Assembly (NCBI GenBank): GCA_026261815.1
Contig: JAMPIT010000437.1
Location: 3,906,001 to 3,970,000, forward strand
Source of the DNA: Monarcha castaneiventris obscurior
Lineage: Eukaryota > Chordata > Aves > Passeriformes > Monarchidae
Reading direction: 5' to 3'
Length of the DNA: 64,000 bases
Position 1 is the stretch's first letter. Every line of letters begins with the position of its first letter. A program made the translations under genes and the position numbers. The notes under the pieces were generated by a model, which was given only the letters and a program-made list of their open reading frames with translations, made no database searches and was not told the DNA's origin. Below, piece after piece: positions 14,346 to 23,884 of this stretch.

Positions 14346-15654
14346 TGAAGAGAAATACAAATTCCTGAAATATCCTCTCGGTTCTGCTCTGAAGAAGGTA
14401 ACAAAACTTCCTTCTCCGCTTCCTACTTCTAAGTCCACTTGACCCTTATGGTTTCACTCTGCTTCCCTCAGGAGTTAATGCTTCTCCTGATTAAATTAAA
14501 ACCTCAGTGGCTTTGTGGGCAATACACACACAGACCCACAGAGAGGTTTCTGTGGCTTTAGACCGTGCCATGAAATGTGCAATTTCCTGCCCTCAAGGTC
14601 AAGGACATGGTGGAGCATCCACTGTGGGTGGAGAAATAGTCAGCTCTGCACAAGCCATTCCAGGTTTCATTGAGACAAAAGCTTTTGTGAGATTTTACAG
14701 CTGTGCCACGCCAACAGCTGCTCAGCTTCCTGCACTGGCTAAAAACCTTTTCCTGGTGCTGTTGCCACGTAGACCTCGGGCTGGCTCAGAGACTCACCAG
14801 ACCCATGAGCACAGCCCCAGTGCCAGAGCTGGCTCAGGACAGGGGGAGTGGCACCTCCCTTCCAGCACCCACTGCAGCCTCTCAGCTCCCTTGTGTGATA
14901 TCCATCTGAAGGTTTCCTGAGAGCAGCTCCCCTGGCCAGCCAAGGACAGAGCTTTGCAGATCTTGTGCTCCCCCCTTCCAGCGAGCAGCAGCTTTGCCTG
15001 ACCAAGAGAAGGTTGTGGTCTTTGTCCAAAAAAACAAAGCATCACATCTAACCAACCCCATGAAACACTCTGCTTAATCATATTAATCAAAGAATTAGAG
15101 GAATTGAAGAGTGGAAGTAGGGAATAGCAAAGAAAGACAGCACAGACCAATGCTGAATGATCCCTCTTGTCCTCACCCTCTTCCATCCACACAAAACAAC
15201 CCAAAGGACCAACAGCTCCCCTTTGCTGTCAATACATTTAATTCAAACAGAATGACAAGTCCACCTGCTCGTATCTTGCTATTCAAGGGCCTAATATTTG
15301 CTCATTTGCAATTATAAACGCTGTGCTCTCCAGGCAGGGAGAAAGCTGGTGATAAGCCCAGGGAGCTGGTTGGGGTACAGCGCTGACATCCGCTCTGAAG
15401 GCAATGCTCTGCTCATGAAGCAGCGCTGCCACAGGACTCCTGTTGCTGCAGCAGTGTCTGACCCAGGCACAGCCTCACCGCAAGGCCCAGATGCAAACAA
15501 CAGAAGAATTCAGACTGGTAACCCTTGCAGCAATGTCCTTTTTGTACACAGCTCTGGAGGGGCTGTCTCAAGCACCCTCATGCACACTCACCCCAGGCAA
15601 GACATACGGCACGACCTCCATCCCATGTGCACCGAACACTGTGTCCCTTACAGA

Positions 15655-15760
15655 GGGCTTAACACGGCAGCTAAGCACGTGCTTAACTCAAACACCTGGG
15701 TAATCCTGTTGATGATAAGCTCGTGCCTAAGTGCTTTATTGGATCTCAGCCAGAGTGCTC
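15655..15760. repeat. Decayed ancient palindromic repeat (MITE-like)
   Basis: The tract contains a perfect 14-bp palindrome, TAAGCACGTGCTTA (15672-15685). About 30 bp further on comes a second, decayed arm, TAAGCTCGTGCCTAAGTGC, followed by TTTATTGGATCTCAGCCAGA. The order GTGCTTAA / GTAATCC / GTGCTTAAGTGCTTTGCTGGATC is one I recognise from an old family dispersed in turtle, crocodilian and bird genomes. This copy seems to lack part of the centre. I cannot name the family with certainty. Confidence 0.6.
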
Positions 15761-16610
15761 TATGCCTTGCAAAGCTGAGCTCCAAATGGGATAAAACATC
15801 ACCTATGCGCTGAAGACAAGGTAAGGATGTCACCCCCACCTGCAGCTGCCAGGAGTGGATGATCTGTTGATGTGGAGAACACGCTCTCTGCAAGACTAGG
15901 TTGGTCTTGTATTGATCAAAAAGCAGTCCCACCTCCCACTATAAAACAAAAAATTCCTTTTTAATTCCAAATAACAGAATAAGCCACATCTTTGTTTCTG
16001 TTTTTGCTTCAGTAATAATTTTGCAAAAATCCCTGGAGTCTCTATACTGCTGAAATCCATATGCAAGGAAAAAATATAGGCAAGGAATCTGTATTATACT
16101 TCCCTGCTTTCCAACCACCTGGCTGAGTGTGGTGCTGTTTTGCACATTAATGCTGTTGAAAACAATTCAAGAAAAAGCCAAGATCTGGTCTGTAAAAGTC
16201 ACAGACCAGTGGCAGTGTGAAAGTGTCAAACAACACCAGAAAATCAAGGGGTTTTTTATTTAACACTAGGACACACTCCACATCCCAAATAATATTCACA
16301 AGTGATGAAGTCTTTGTTGCTTTTATTTTTCCTTTCTTTAAAAAAAACATTATCTGCTGCTCTCTCCCAGAGTGATTTTTCTGACTACAAGAGAGTTATT
16401 TCCCTCAGCACTGTCACTGTTTATTAAAAATAGCTTAACTCAGGTTTTAAGATGTGTGAATTCCACGTGAAGTTATTTAGAAAACAAGACTTTTTGTCCT
16501 GTTTTTATTTAAAAAAAGGCAAACAAAAAAATGCTGCATTTAACATCCGGGCATAGATTTTTCCAAAGGAGGACCCAAAAACAGGGGCTAACATCTGTAC
16601 ATAGGAATTG

Positions 16611-16733
16611 GTCAGTAACTCCTACTGATTACAGTAGAAGTTTTTGGATGCTAAGAAAACCAAGCTATTGGTTTAGGTGCTACAACCCAGATTTGGGAGC
16701 ATATATATTAGATTTCATCTCTAAAAGCCTATA
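16611..16733. repeat. Decayed ancient repeat with GTTTAGGTGC-type arms
   Basis: The pieces CTCCTACTGATTACAGTAG, GTTTTTGGATGCTAAG, GGTTTAGGTGCTACAAC and CCAGATTTGGGAGCATATAT occur in order. This resembles an old amniote repeat built from inverted units of the form CTCCCATTGACTTCAATGGG and TTTAGGTGCCTAAA. The copy is heavily diverged, and assignment rests on motif order from memory. Confidence 0.45.
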
Positions 16734-17439
16734 TTTTTTTAAGGTATTATTTAATTTTCATAGCAATATATGGTACACCTAGACCCCAGAATCTCAAATA
16801 AATTTAATTTTTAAAAGTGCCAAAAGAAAGCAAAGGAGTGCAGAATTAAAGCTTCAAACTGCAGCTATTCCAGTCCCTACAAACTACTGGGAAACTTGCA
16901 CTCCAGAACAATTTTTAGGAAGCTTTGCAGTTCTCTCCAAGGACTCACATGAAAAATGTTAGAGGAGACATAAATAAATAGCCAAATGGCCTCCTAATTT
17001 CCATTTAGAAGTAATAGCATCAGCACAAGCATACTCTACCAAATATGAGTTGTTTTTCAGCCTCACTGGCATGACAGGAAAATATACTCTGCTCTATAAA
17101 CAGATTATATGCTGCTTTATAAAGCTCTAAAATATTTTTTTACTTCTGTGACAGGTTTGATTTATTGGAGTTTATTGCTCCTGGTTTTGCCCTCCTAGTA
17201 AAGAAATAAAAGTTTAGGATCAAAAGAGCTGTGGAGAATTTGTTCTTATGAATGAGACTTTGAGTTTGCTAGAGCAGCAAGAGACCTGAGTTTGGATATT
17301 GGCCGTCCCCTGGTCCAAGGTAGGTGCGTGTGCTTTGGCGACCTACTCAAAGCCTTGCTTTGAAATACTCTCCCAGTTGTTTTTCATAGCAGGGCATGAA
17401 CCATGATGAAATCACTAAATTCGTGTTCCCTTGCTTTTG

Positions 17440-17770
17440 TTTAAAAAAAAAAATTACTGCCATCCCTTAAAAGCTTGTTTTCTTTGTTGATTAAGCAGCA
17501 GTCAATTTTCCCTTTTCCAACAAGCACCGAGCAGCAGCCTCCCGACCCCCTCGGATATTCGGGCTGCCGGCAAATACTAAAACCCCAGTGACAAACTGCA
17601 AAAAAGCTCGACCTTTCCCCTTGTCCGGTGACCCCCTGTTCGATTTGTACTTTAGCTAACCAATACCTGATTAGATAATGCTCAGCTCTAGCCCCGCAAA
17701 ATGAGATAAAATTCAAATTTATGGCTTTTCATTTAAACTGATCTACAGCACTCTAATCATGACCCAAGCA
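17440..17770. promoter_or_regulatory. CpG-retaining block, candidate regulatory element
   Basis: Eight CpG dinucleotides fall within 17528-17642 (for example CACCGAG, CCCGAC, CTCGG, TTCGGG, GCCGG, TCCGGTG), while flanking kilobases have very few. The sequence is unique and includes TAAT and GATTAGATAATG motifs at 17668-17680. No TATA or transcription start can be argued. A 91-codon minus-strand frame (17441-17716) has no recognisable domain. CpG retention suggests low germline methylation or constraint, so an enhancer is plausible but unproven. Confidence 0.3.
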
Positions 17771-20644
17771 GGACTATATCACAACAAATTCTCTTTGTCT
17801 CAGAGTGTGTTTTATGGTTGAACTGTAGAAATGGACACAATAGACATTGTTTTCCTGTGCTTGCTCTGACAGAACTCTGTGTTGATCCCATAGGGAGTCT
17901 TGCTATAGGGGAACTTTGGAACAGGCTCCATGAAATTCCTCAGTCTTCCGCAGAAAATTTTTCTTTATCATCTACTGCCTGGCTGCAGAATTTAACAGCA
18001 ACAGTTCCTCCAGCTTACACTTCTCTCCCAATTGCCACAGGCTAATCCCAGTATCAGCTCAGATGGATGTCACAAAAACTGGAAGTCAGAAGTATCCCAC
18101 AGCTGGAAATACCCAAAACTATGACAACCTTTTGCAAGGGAATAAAAACGTCCTTTCCAAAAATGTAGTCACAGTCCAAATCTGTGTGTTAAATGTAAAC
18201 TCCTCTCTCCAATGTGAATGTAGGACTTGGGGTTAAAATTTTTAAGTGTAAGATTTTAGACTACCTAGAAATCCTAAACAATTGCAAAAAAAAGGAGAAA
18301 ATGTTTCATAGCAAAATGGATAATATATGCAGCATCAGAAAAAGGCTGAGGAAGTTGTTCATCTTTCTTTCCAAAACTATTTTAATATGTTTATGTTTTC
18401 CTCAAAATAAATCCTCCTTCATCATCTTTGAAAGCCAAACACCATTGCACATTCAGTGTTCCACCTTAAACTCAGATAAAACGGAAAGATTTATTTTTCC
18501 AGTAACTTAATCATTCTCTCTGTAGCCACAGGGGAATCTACTCAAGAGGTAAGTACGCAATGGTGCAACCCCACTATGCATTTCTTGGAACACTACACAC
18601 AAGAGGTGAAGAAATGAGTGAGCCTGGACACAGCAAAACATTTCCTTTGGCATGTGGGACCAGGAGCAGCATGAGCAGGTTGGGATATCCCTCCTTCTGA
18701 AGCCACCAGACACAGCTAACCTCTATAGTACCATGAATTCTAGGAATTACAGGTAATCAAACATAAGAGAGTGTTGTGCCACATTCCACATCAATACAAT
18801 TCGCTCATCAAACAAGTATCATTGTGGAAAGATTTTAAAACCTCTCATACTACAAGGTCAACTAAAACCCACACCCAGTGCCATACAGGAACTTTGGTTC
18901 TATCCTTCCTCCATTTAAGATTTAAATGAAATTTCACCTTGATTATCAGCAACAGCAGAATGAATTCTCGTTTGTTAACTGACTTGTTGGCACCTGGCTG
19001 GACGTACACCTTGTTTCTCAAAATTGCCCATTTAAGCAGAAAACAACAGTACCAGAAACACTTAAATTCCCAAGACCATACTTAAACCTCAATAAATGAT
19101 ACTTTCTCTCACACTGCCTTTAGCACTGCCTGAGCCCACACACCCGTATCAGCTTCTTTTCCCCTTTAATATCCAAAGCACAAGCCCAAGGAAGTGGTGG
19201 ATTCCTGAGGAGTGTGATGATGAGCATCTGGGGTGGAAGGAGCATCAGTAAAGTCTTCTCCAGCACTACCAGGTTCCCCCACACCCCTCCTTTAGCCCTA
19301 ACCATCACTATGTGCCATTTTACTCCCTTTGCAAACTCTGGTAACCAGCATTTCTTTGTCTCCCTTCAACTACAGTAAATGTATTTAACCCACTTGTTGG
19401 AAAAGTATTCAGTTTCAAGTTCCTCTGAGCACCACAGAGTACTTCTGGGTGAGTGACCAAATTGCAGAGGGACTTGACTGTTGATTTTGTGTGATTTTGC
19501 TCCAACACTTTTCAATAGCTTGCCCCAGCTGTCCCAAATAAATAACACTATTCAAATGGCACGAGTCCTGCAGCTTGAAAGGGATTCAGGCTGCCAGCTG
19601 GGCTTCAGGCACTGTCAAGATATTCATTTCTTGTCTGGATATCACAGACCCCAAAATCTTTAATATTTCAAGCAGGGAAACCAGTCTCTAATATCAGAGC
19701 ATATTGCCATCATCTAAGGATGTGAAAATCTAGTTGGGTTTCCCTCAGTCTTAGTGAGGTTATCCTGCCCTACACCACTTGAGTTTCCAGTCTAAAATAC
19801 CCTAGTTTTGGAATATGTTAAGCCTGCAAGAACAGCCATGTATCAACAGTTTTGCTTTAATTTCTGTTATCAATATTTGAGCTTAATTGTGGTGTGGTTA
19901 AAGGTCAGATTTTATGGTTTCCTGGTGCCTCTTTCAAATAATAAAGATTTCTCACCAGCAATTATATTGCATCACAGTCTGTTAACTCAATAGAGTGCTG
20001 CCAAGTCTATGATTTCTCCTGACACTATTCTGTCACATTGTCACAGGTCTCACAAGAGTTTAAACAGCTGGATGGAAAGTTCGGAATGAACTGCCCGAGT
20101 GTTTATGGATAGTTAAGAGCAAATTAAGCTCCCATTTTCCACTGTATCTGCAAGGCTCTGCTCCACAATGAAACTCCATTTTTCCTGGGAAAATGAACTC
20201 CCATCTCTCCAGAGGTCAGCCATGCCCCTGGAGAGCCATGCAAACTCTGCACAGCTCCCCTTATCAGCAACCAAAGGAAACGTACAGATGGAAAGCCAAG
20301 ATTGTGCTCTGTTCCTACAGCACATTGTTAAAACGATGAATAAAACCACGCAGGAACATTTGTTACATCATAACACAACAGCAACACCACTTGATGTTTG
20401 AATCCCTGACCTGACCATGGACCAGGAGCTCAGACAGACCTACAGTGGTAGCACAGTGAGGAAAATGTTGCTCCTGAAGGCAGAGAAAGGAAGATCCAAC
20501 ACCTCTACTCACCAAAGGAGTCCATGAGCTCCTTCAGGAAAAACATCTCCCAAAAAAAAACATTTCCCAAAGCATCTGCAGAAGTAATGTGAACCACACC
20601 ACTGTGTGTGCTGGGTATGGCACCAGCATCCAAACCTACTTCAC

Positions 20645-20694
20645 CAAATGAATGGCAAAATTCCCATTAAATTAAATGGAAGCGGGATCAACCC
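20645..20694. repeat. Short ancient repeat fragment
   Basis: AATGGCAAAATTCCCATTAA followed by ATTAAATGGAAGCGGGATCA matches, with substitutions, the old amniote repeat core AATGGCAAAACTCCCATTGA / CTTCAATGGGAGCAGGATC. Only about 50 bp can be recognised. The family is old and probably a non-autonomous DNA element. Confidence 0.55.
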
Positions 20695-21198
20695 CCCAGA
20701 TTTTGAAGCCCCTAGTAGCACAAGGTTGTTCAACAGCAATTTTAGCCACACAACGCTGGATTTTAGGGCTATTTTAATATTTGTTGACAGAACACGGCAA
20801 TTCACAACCCTGAAAGCAGCACCCAGTTTAATTTCAAACCTATAATGCAGCAATTTTGCAAATCCCTCACCCAGACACATAATGCAGAACCATCCAAGAC
20901 CTGATTAAAAATGGTATAGCTATGTTCCAACAGCACAACATTTTCCTCGCTTTCCTCAAAAGAAGCATCACCTGCCAATATCCACCCAGACAGATTTCAT
21001 GCATGAAGAGCAATATTAATTTCTGACTTTTTCCTTTTTCAATTTACACTTATCTCCATCCGGAAAACCCCAAAAGGCCACAAAGCAGTTTGTGCACATA
21101 AATATGCTTTGGCTGCCACTGGATAAGACTCAAATTCTACAAATATTTCTGTGTTTACAGACACACAAGGACTCAACAGACTGAAAGAATGTCCAGCA

Positions 21199-21204
21199 TC
21201 TTAC
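21199..21204 (-). other. MECOM: Splice donor of the MECOM exon
   Basis: The minus strand reads TGGGAG|GTAAGA, a full match to the donor consensus. The exon ends on a complete Glu codon, so the downstream intron is phase 0. The open frame continues into the intron for only about 18 codons of unrelated sequence, which supports the boundary. Confidence 0.93.
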
Positions 21205-21554
21205 CTCCCAACCGTAACTGGGATCTTTCAGGTGCGGCCGCTGCTCTCCCACAAAAGGGCCAAATTTTTCCCCTGCTTCAATCTTCCTTTTGGTCCATAT
21301 CCCTAATCCTGCTCCAGGAATGTTGGATTCTCGGAGCTCAAACTCTGAAGGAATGGGAATGTCATCGGGAATGTATATTGGAGCCTTGTAAGGAGAGCTC
21401 TCCTTGGGTGTGAAAGCCTCGCTGGAGGTTGCTGGAGAAGACGGCTCTTGGATGCTGATGGATGTTGGACACTGGACATTTGCAGTCTCTCCATCAGCTT
21501 CTGGCGCTTCCTCCAAGGGAAGCTCTGGAAAGCTCTCATACAAACATTCATCAC
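21205..21554 (-). CDS. MECOM: MECOM (MDS1-EVI1 / PRDM3) internal exon, start of PR domain
   Basis: This exon encodes 116 whole codons plus the last two bases of a split codon, reading from DECLYESFPELPLEEAPEAD to DPSYGWE. Residues 1-50 are an acidic, Ser/Thr/Pro-rich linker containing SIQEPSSPATSSEAFTPK. Residues 57-68 are the hallmark APIYIPDDIPIP. From residue 71 (FELRESNIPGAGLGIWTKRK) the PR/SET domain begins, and it is cut by the next intron after GWE. The match to the vertebrate MDS1 second exon is near-identical over the second half. PRDM16 is the closest paralogue but has different residues here (for example it lacks KDPSYGWE), so MECOM is preferred. MECOM is a nuclear zinc-finger transcription regulator of blood stem cells and development. 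The long PR-containing isoform is made from this exon, while the short EVI1 isoform starts further downstream. H3K9 methyltransferase activity has been reported for the PR form. No stop or frameshift is present, so the exon looks functional. Confidence 0.96.
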
Positions 21555-21570
21555 CTGGAAAAGAAAGCCA
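21555..21570 (-). other. MECOM: Splice acceptor of the MECOM exon
   Basis: Read on the minus strand the intron ends in a pyrimidine tract, GGCTTTCTTTTCCAG, directly before GTGATGAATG. The AG lies at 21556-21555. The exon therefore starts with two bases of a codon, so the upstream intron is phase 1. The junction residue depends on the last base of the preceding exon, which is outside the window (AGT, Ser, if that base is A). Confidence 0.9.
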
Positions 21571-22213
21571 AACAGTAGGATTTGAAACACCCTGACAGAT
21601 TTTGCACATGAAACACTTTTAGCTTGCACATGGAATGGAAGGGACAGTTTGGGAGACCTCATCAATCACTAATCCTGCAGCAGAGCCTCACCCTGGACAG
21701 AGCTGAGCCTTTTCTCCAGTGTAGGCCTGGGGGTAACACAGTGTTTCTCAATATGCCTGACATCAAAAGTGGTTTGCATCACTGAGCACAGGCGAGGGAA
21801 TTGCAGACAGATGTAAAGGCAGGCACACCCCATTGTCCAGTCGGGTCCGGATGCCGCGCTGCGCCTCGCACACACTTTGAAATTACAATTGAAAGCCAGC
21901 ATTATATGTTACAACTGAAATCTAAGAGAAGTGAAAAGCAGGAAAGCTTCACTGGTCTTTCAGAGAGACAGATTGAACCTAAAGTAGCCAAAATTAAGTT
22001 TGATGGCTTCCAATTATTCTTTGGAGAAAGGATCCAGCCTACCACACAACTCTTGGCAAGAGCTTCAGTTGATGTAAATCAGTGTCTTACCATTGACCTC
22101 CTAGAAATGCAATGGTCTAAAATAAGTTCAGGATCCAAACAGCACCTTATAGAGAACGTGTACCTTCTCCTCTTACAGTTGCAAAAAAAACTGGGGCAGA
22201 TCCAAAATACATT

Positions 22214-22278
22214 AAAAAAAAAAATCCTTCGTCTCTGGGGCTTAGCCAGCAAACGAAAAAAAAAAGGCAAAAAAAAGG
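22214..22278. repeat. A-rich low-complexity tract
   Basis: Three A-runs (about 22214-22224, 22256-22265, 22270-22276) are separated by short unique sequence. It supplies the lysine-rich end of a spurious plus-strand frame. Confidence 0.7.
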
Positions 22279-23785
22279 AAAACTCACTATTTTTGACAGC
22301 CTAAAATGTAAGACTAATTATAAATTCTTTTTAGTCAGTAATGCTGAGTTACTTCAGCAGGGGCTTTAGCTGCACCAGCAATGCAGTTCTCAACCCAACA
22401 ACACATGCAAAAGGAGCAAAACAGCAAAACTAACCAAAAAAATCTCCTTTACTACTTATATCCATTTAACTTATTAATGTTACTGGGTTTTTATACGTAC
22501 CAGAACTCATTCCACTTAATTCAAACATAAATAGAAGGTGAGAATACTGTTCTCCAAGGACTGAAATTGAGAGATCAGGTATTTAAAACCTGAGCTTGAG
22601 GATATTTGCATAATATGGTTGGCCCAGAAATGAAAGCGTTACACTGGGCTTGGCTTTCAGAATGACTCTGTTTCAGTGAAGAAACAGGAAACTTTAAAAT
22701 GTTCTTTCAATTTCTTGCTCATTTAAGAAACTATCCATGGTAGATTAGCACCGTATGCCTTTTCCACTGGAAACTGGTCATAGCCCATTGTCTCTCACAT
22801 CTTTGTTACATATTATCTCACGGTTTTATATCTGTACTTTCATGCTTCTGGTACTGCCTAAGACAAACACTGGGACATAACAAATCATTGGAATAGATTG
22901 CTCCCATCACAGGACTGGCAAACTGGATTCTTCATCTGTGAGCAATTTATTCACAGCCATGAACTGTTTTTCTTTCTTTTATGTGGCACTGGCTATGACC
23001 TCATACATGTCACAAGAAAGTTCAGCTACCCGTCCCCACAGCCTCTGGTTTGGCAGAATCTGCCTGCACTTTAACAATTGATTAGTTTGCCACTTTCCTA
23101 ATATCTGGCATTCTGAGAAGCAGAAAATCTGACTGACCCCAGCATTTAGCTGAGGACACAGAGAGGGATTTTCCATTGCTTATGGTTCAGAAATCCCACC
23201 TGTCATAGCTGACTTTGGCAATGATGCTCAAGGGCTCGTGAAAGCCCTGGTGCAGTGAGTTTGCTCTGTGCCTACCACTTATGAGCCCATGCCATACCTT
23301 CCTGCCCACAGCACCCCTTATCTTGGGCTCCAAAGGACAGGAAAGAGGGCATGGAAAGGATAGAGACACAGCTCCACCTGGATGCCACCACTCACTTTGC
23401 CCTGCACTGAGAGAAGGACTCTTTAGCAACCATGTCTGTCACTCCATGGCACTGCTGCTGCCCCCAAACACAGCCCTGCTCCAGCATGGTGGGACAGGTG
23501 ACAGAGATCCACCCATACCTCCTGAGCATCCCCCAAAACTTGAATGTGCTCCCTGACTTCACAGGCTGGCAGCCATGCTGCGTGCACCACCCTGGGGCAG
23601 GCGTGCTCCCGTTCAGATGTCTTCCCCCAACTGTTTAGATTGCAGTCCCGCCTAAAAGACTTCAGCTGTTTTTGAAACAGGGGTTAAAAAAAAAAACCCT
23701 AACCCATGTATACACATGGGGTGCAGGAAGAGAAATCACACAAGGAAAGTGATCTGGATGATGATAAGCACATGGCTCACTGGAA

Positions 23786-23801
23786 GGGGGGGCGCGGGGG
23801 G
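23786..23801 (+). repeat. G-rich tract (G7-CGC-G6)
   Basis: Seven G, then CGC, then six G. This is the strongest G-run on the plus strand that I noticed in the window. It could support a small quadruplex or slipped structure. It immediately precedes the old repeat at 23807. Confidence 0.8.
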
Positions 23802-23806
23802 TAAAA

Positions 23807-23884
23807 ACTTCAGGCATCTAAATCCCACTGATTTTCCATGACAGCTGGGTGCCTGACACTCAAACTCCTTAAAAAGCCCATCTC
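23807..23884. repeat. Ancient GGTGCCTAA-type repeat fragment
   Basis: CAGGCATCTAAATCCCACTG, ATTTTCCATGACAG, CTGGGTGCCTGACACTC and CTCCTTAAAAAGCCCATC occur in order. They align by eye with the old amniote repeat AGGCACCTAAATCCCATTGA / TTTTCAATGG / TTGGGTGCCTAACTC / CTCCTTTGAAAATCCCA. It is the best preserved member of this family seen here. Confidence 0.6.

Larger units (their letters stand above)
1..21198 (-). other. MECOM: MECOM intron downstream of the PR-domain exon (partial)
   Basis: This is 21.2 kb of sequence between the PR-domain exon and the next exon, which should complete the PR domain and lies beyond position 1. No frame encoding the rest of a PR domain or a C2H2 zinc finger was seen on the minus strand. 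It holds an AAACC array, a TA microsatellite, poly(A/T) tracts, two or three old palindromic repeats, a CpG-retaining block and long unique AT-rich tracts that could be regulatory. Stretches 1-3100, 3900-5800, 10100-12780 and 18050-20640 hold nothing I can identify. Confidence 0.82.

Noticed and set aside
14507..15204. Overlapping 136-137-codon frames on both strands
   Set aside because: No domain, and frames on both strands at once. This is composition-driven.
15298..15813. 171-codon plus-strand frame
   Set aside because: Its second half is the fossil palindromic repeat at 15655-15760, so it is not a gene.
21801..22304. 167-codon plus-strand frame antisense to the MECOM intron near the exon
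   Set aside because: It ends in an A-rich lysine tract and has no recognisable domain or splice support.
23691..23705. CCCTAACCC telomere-like motif
   Set aside because: Fewer than two hexamer units. This is expected by chance.
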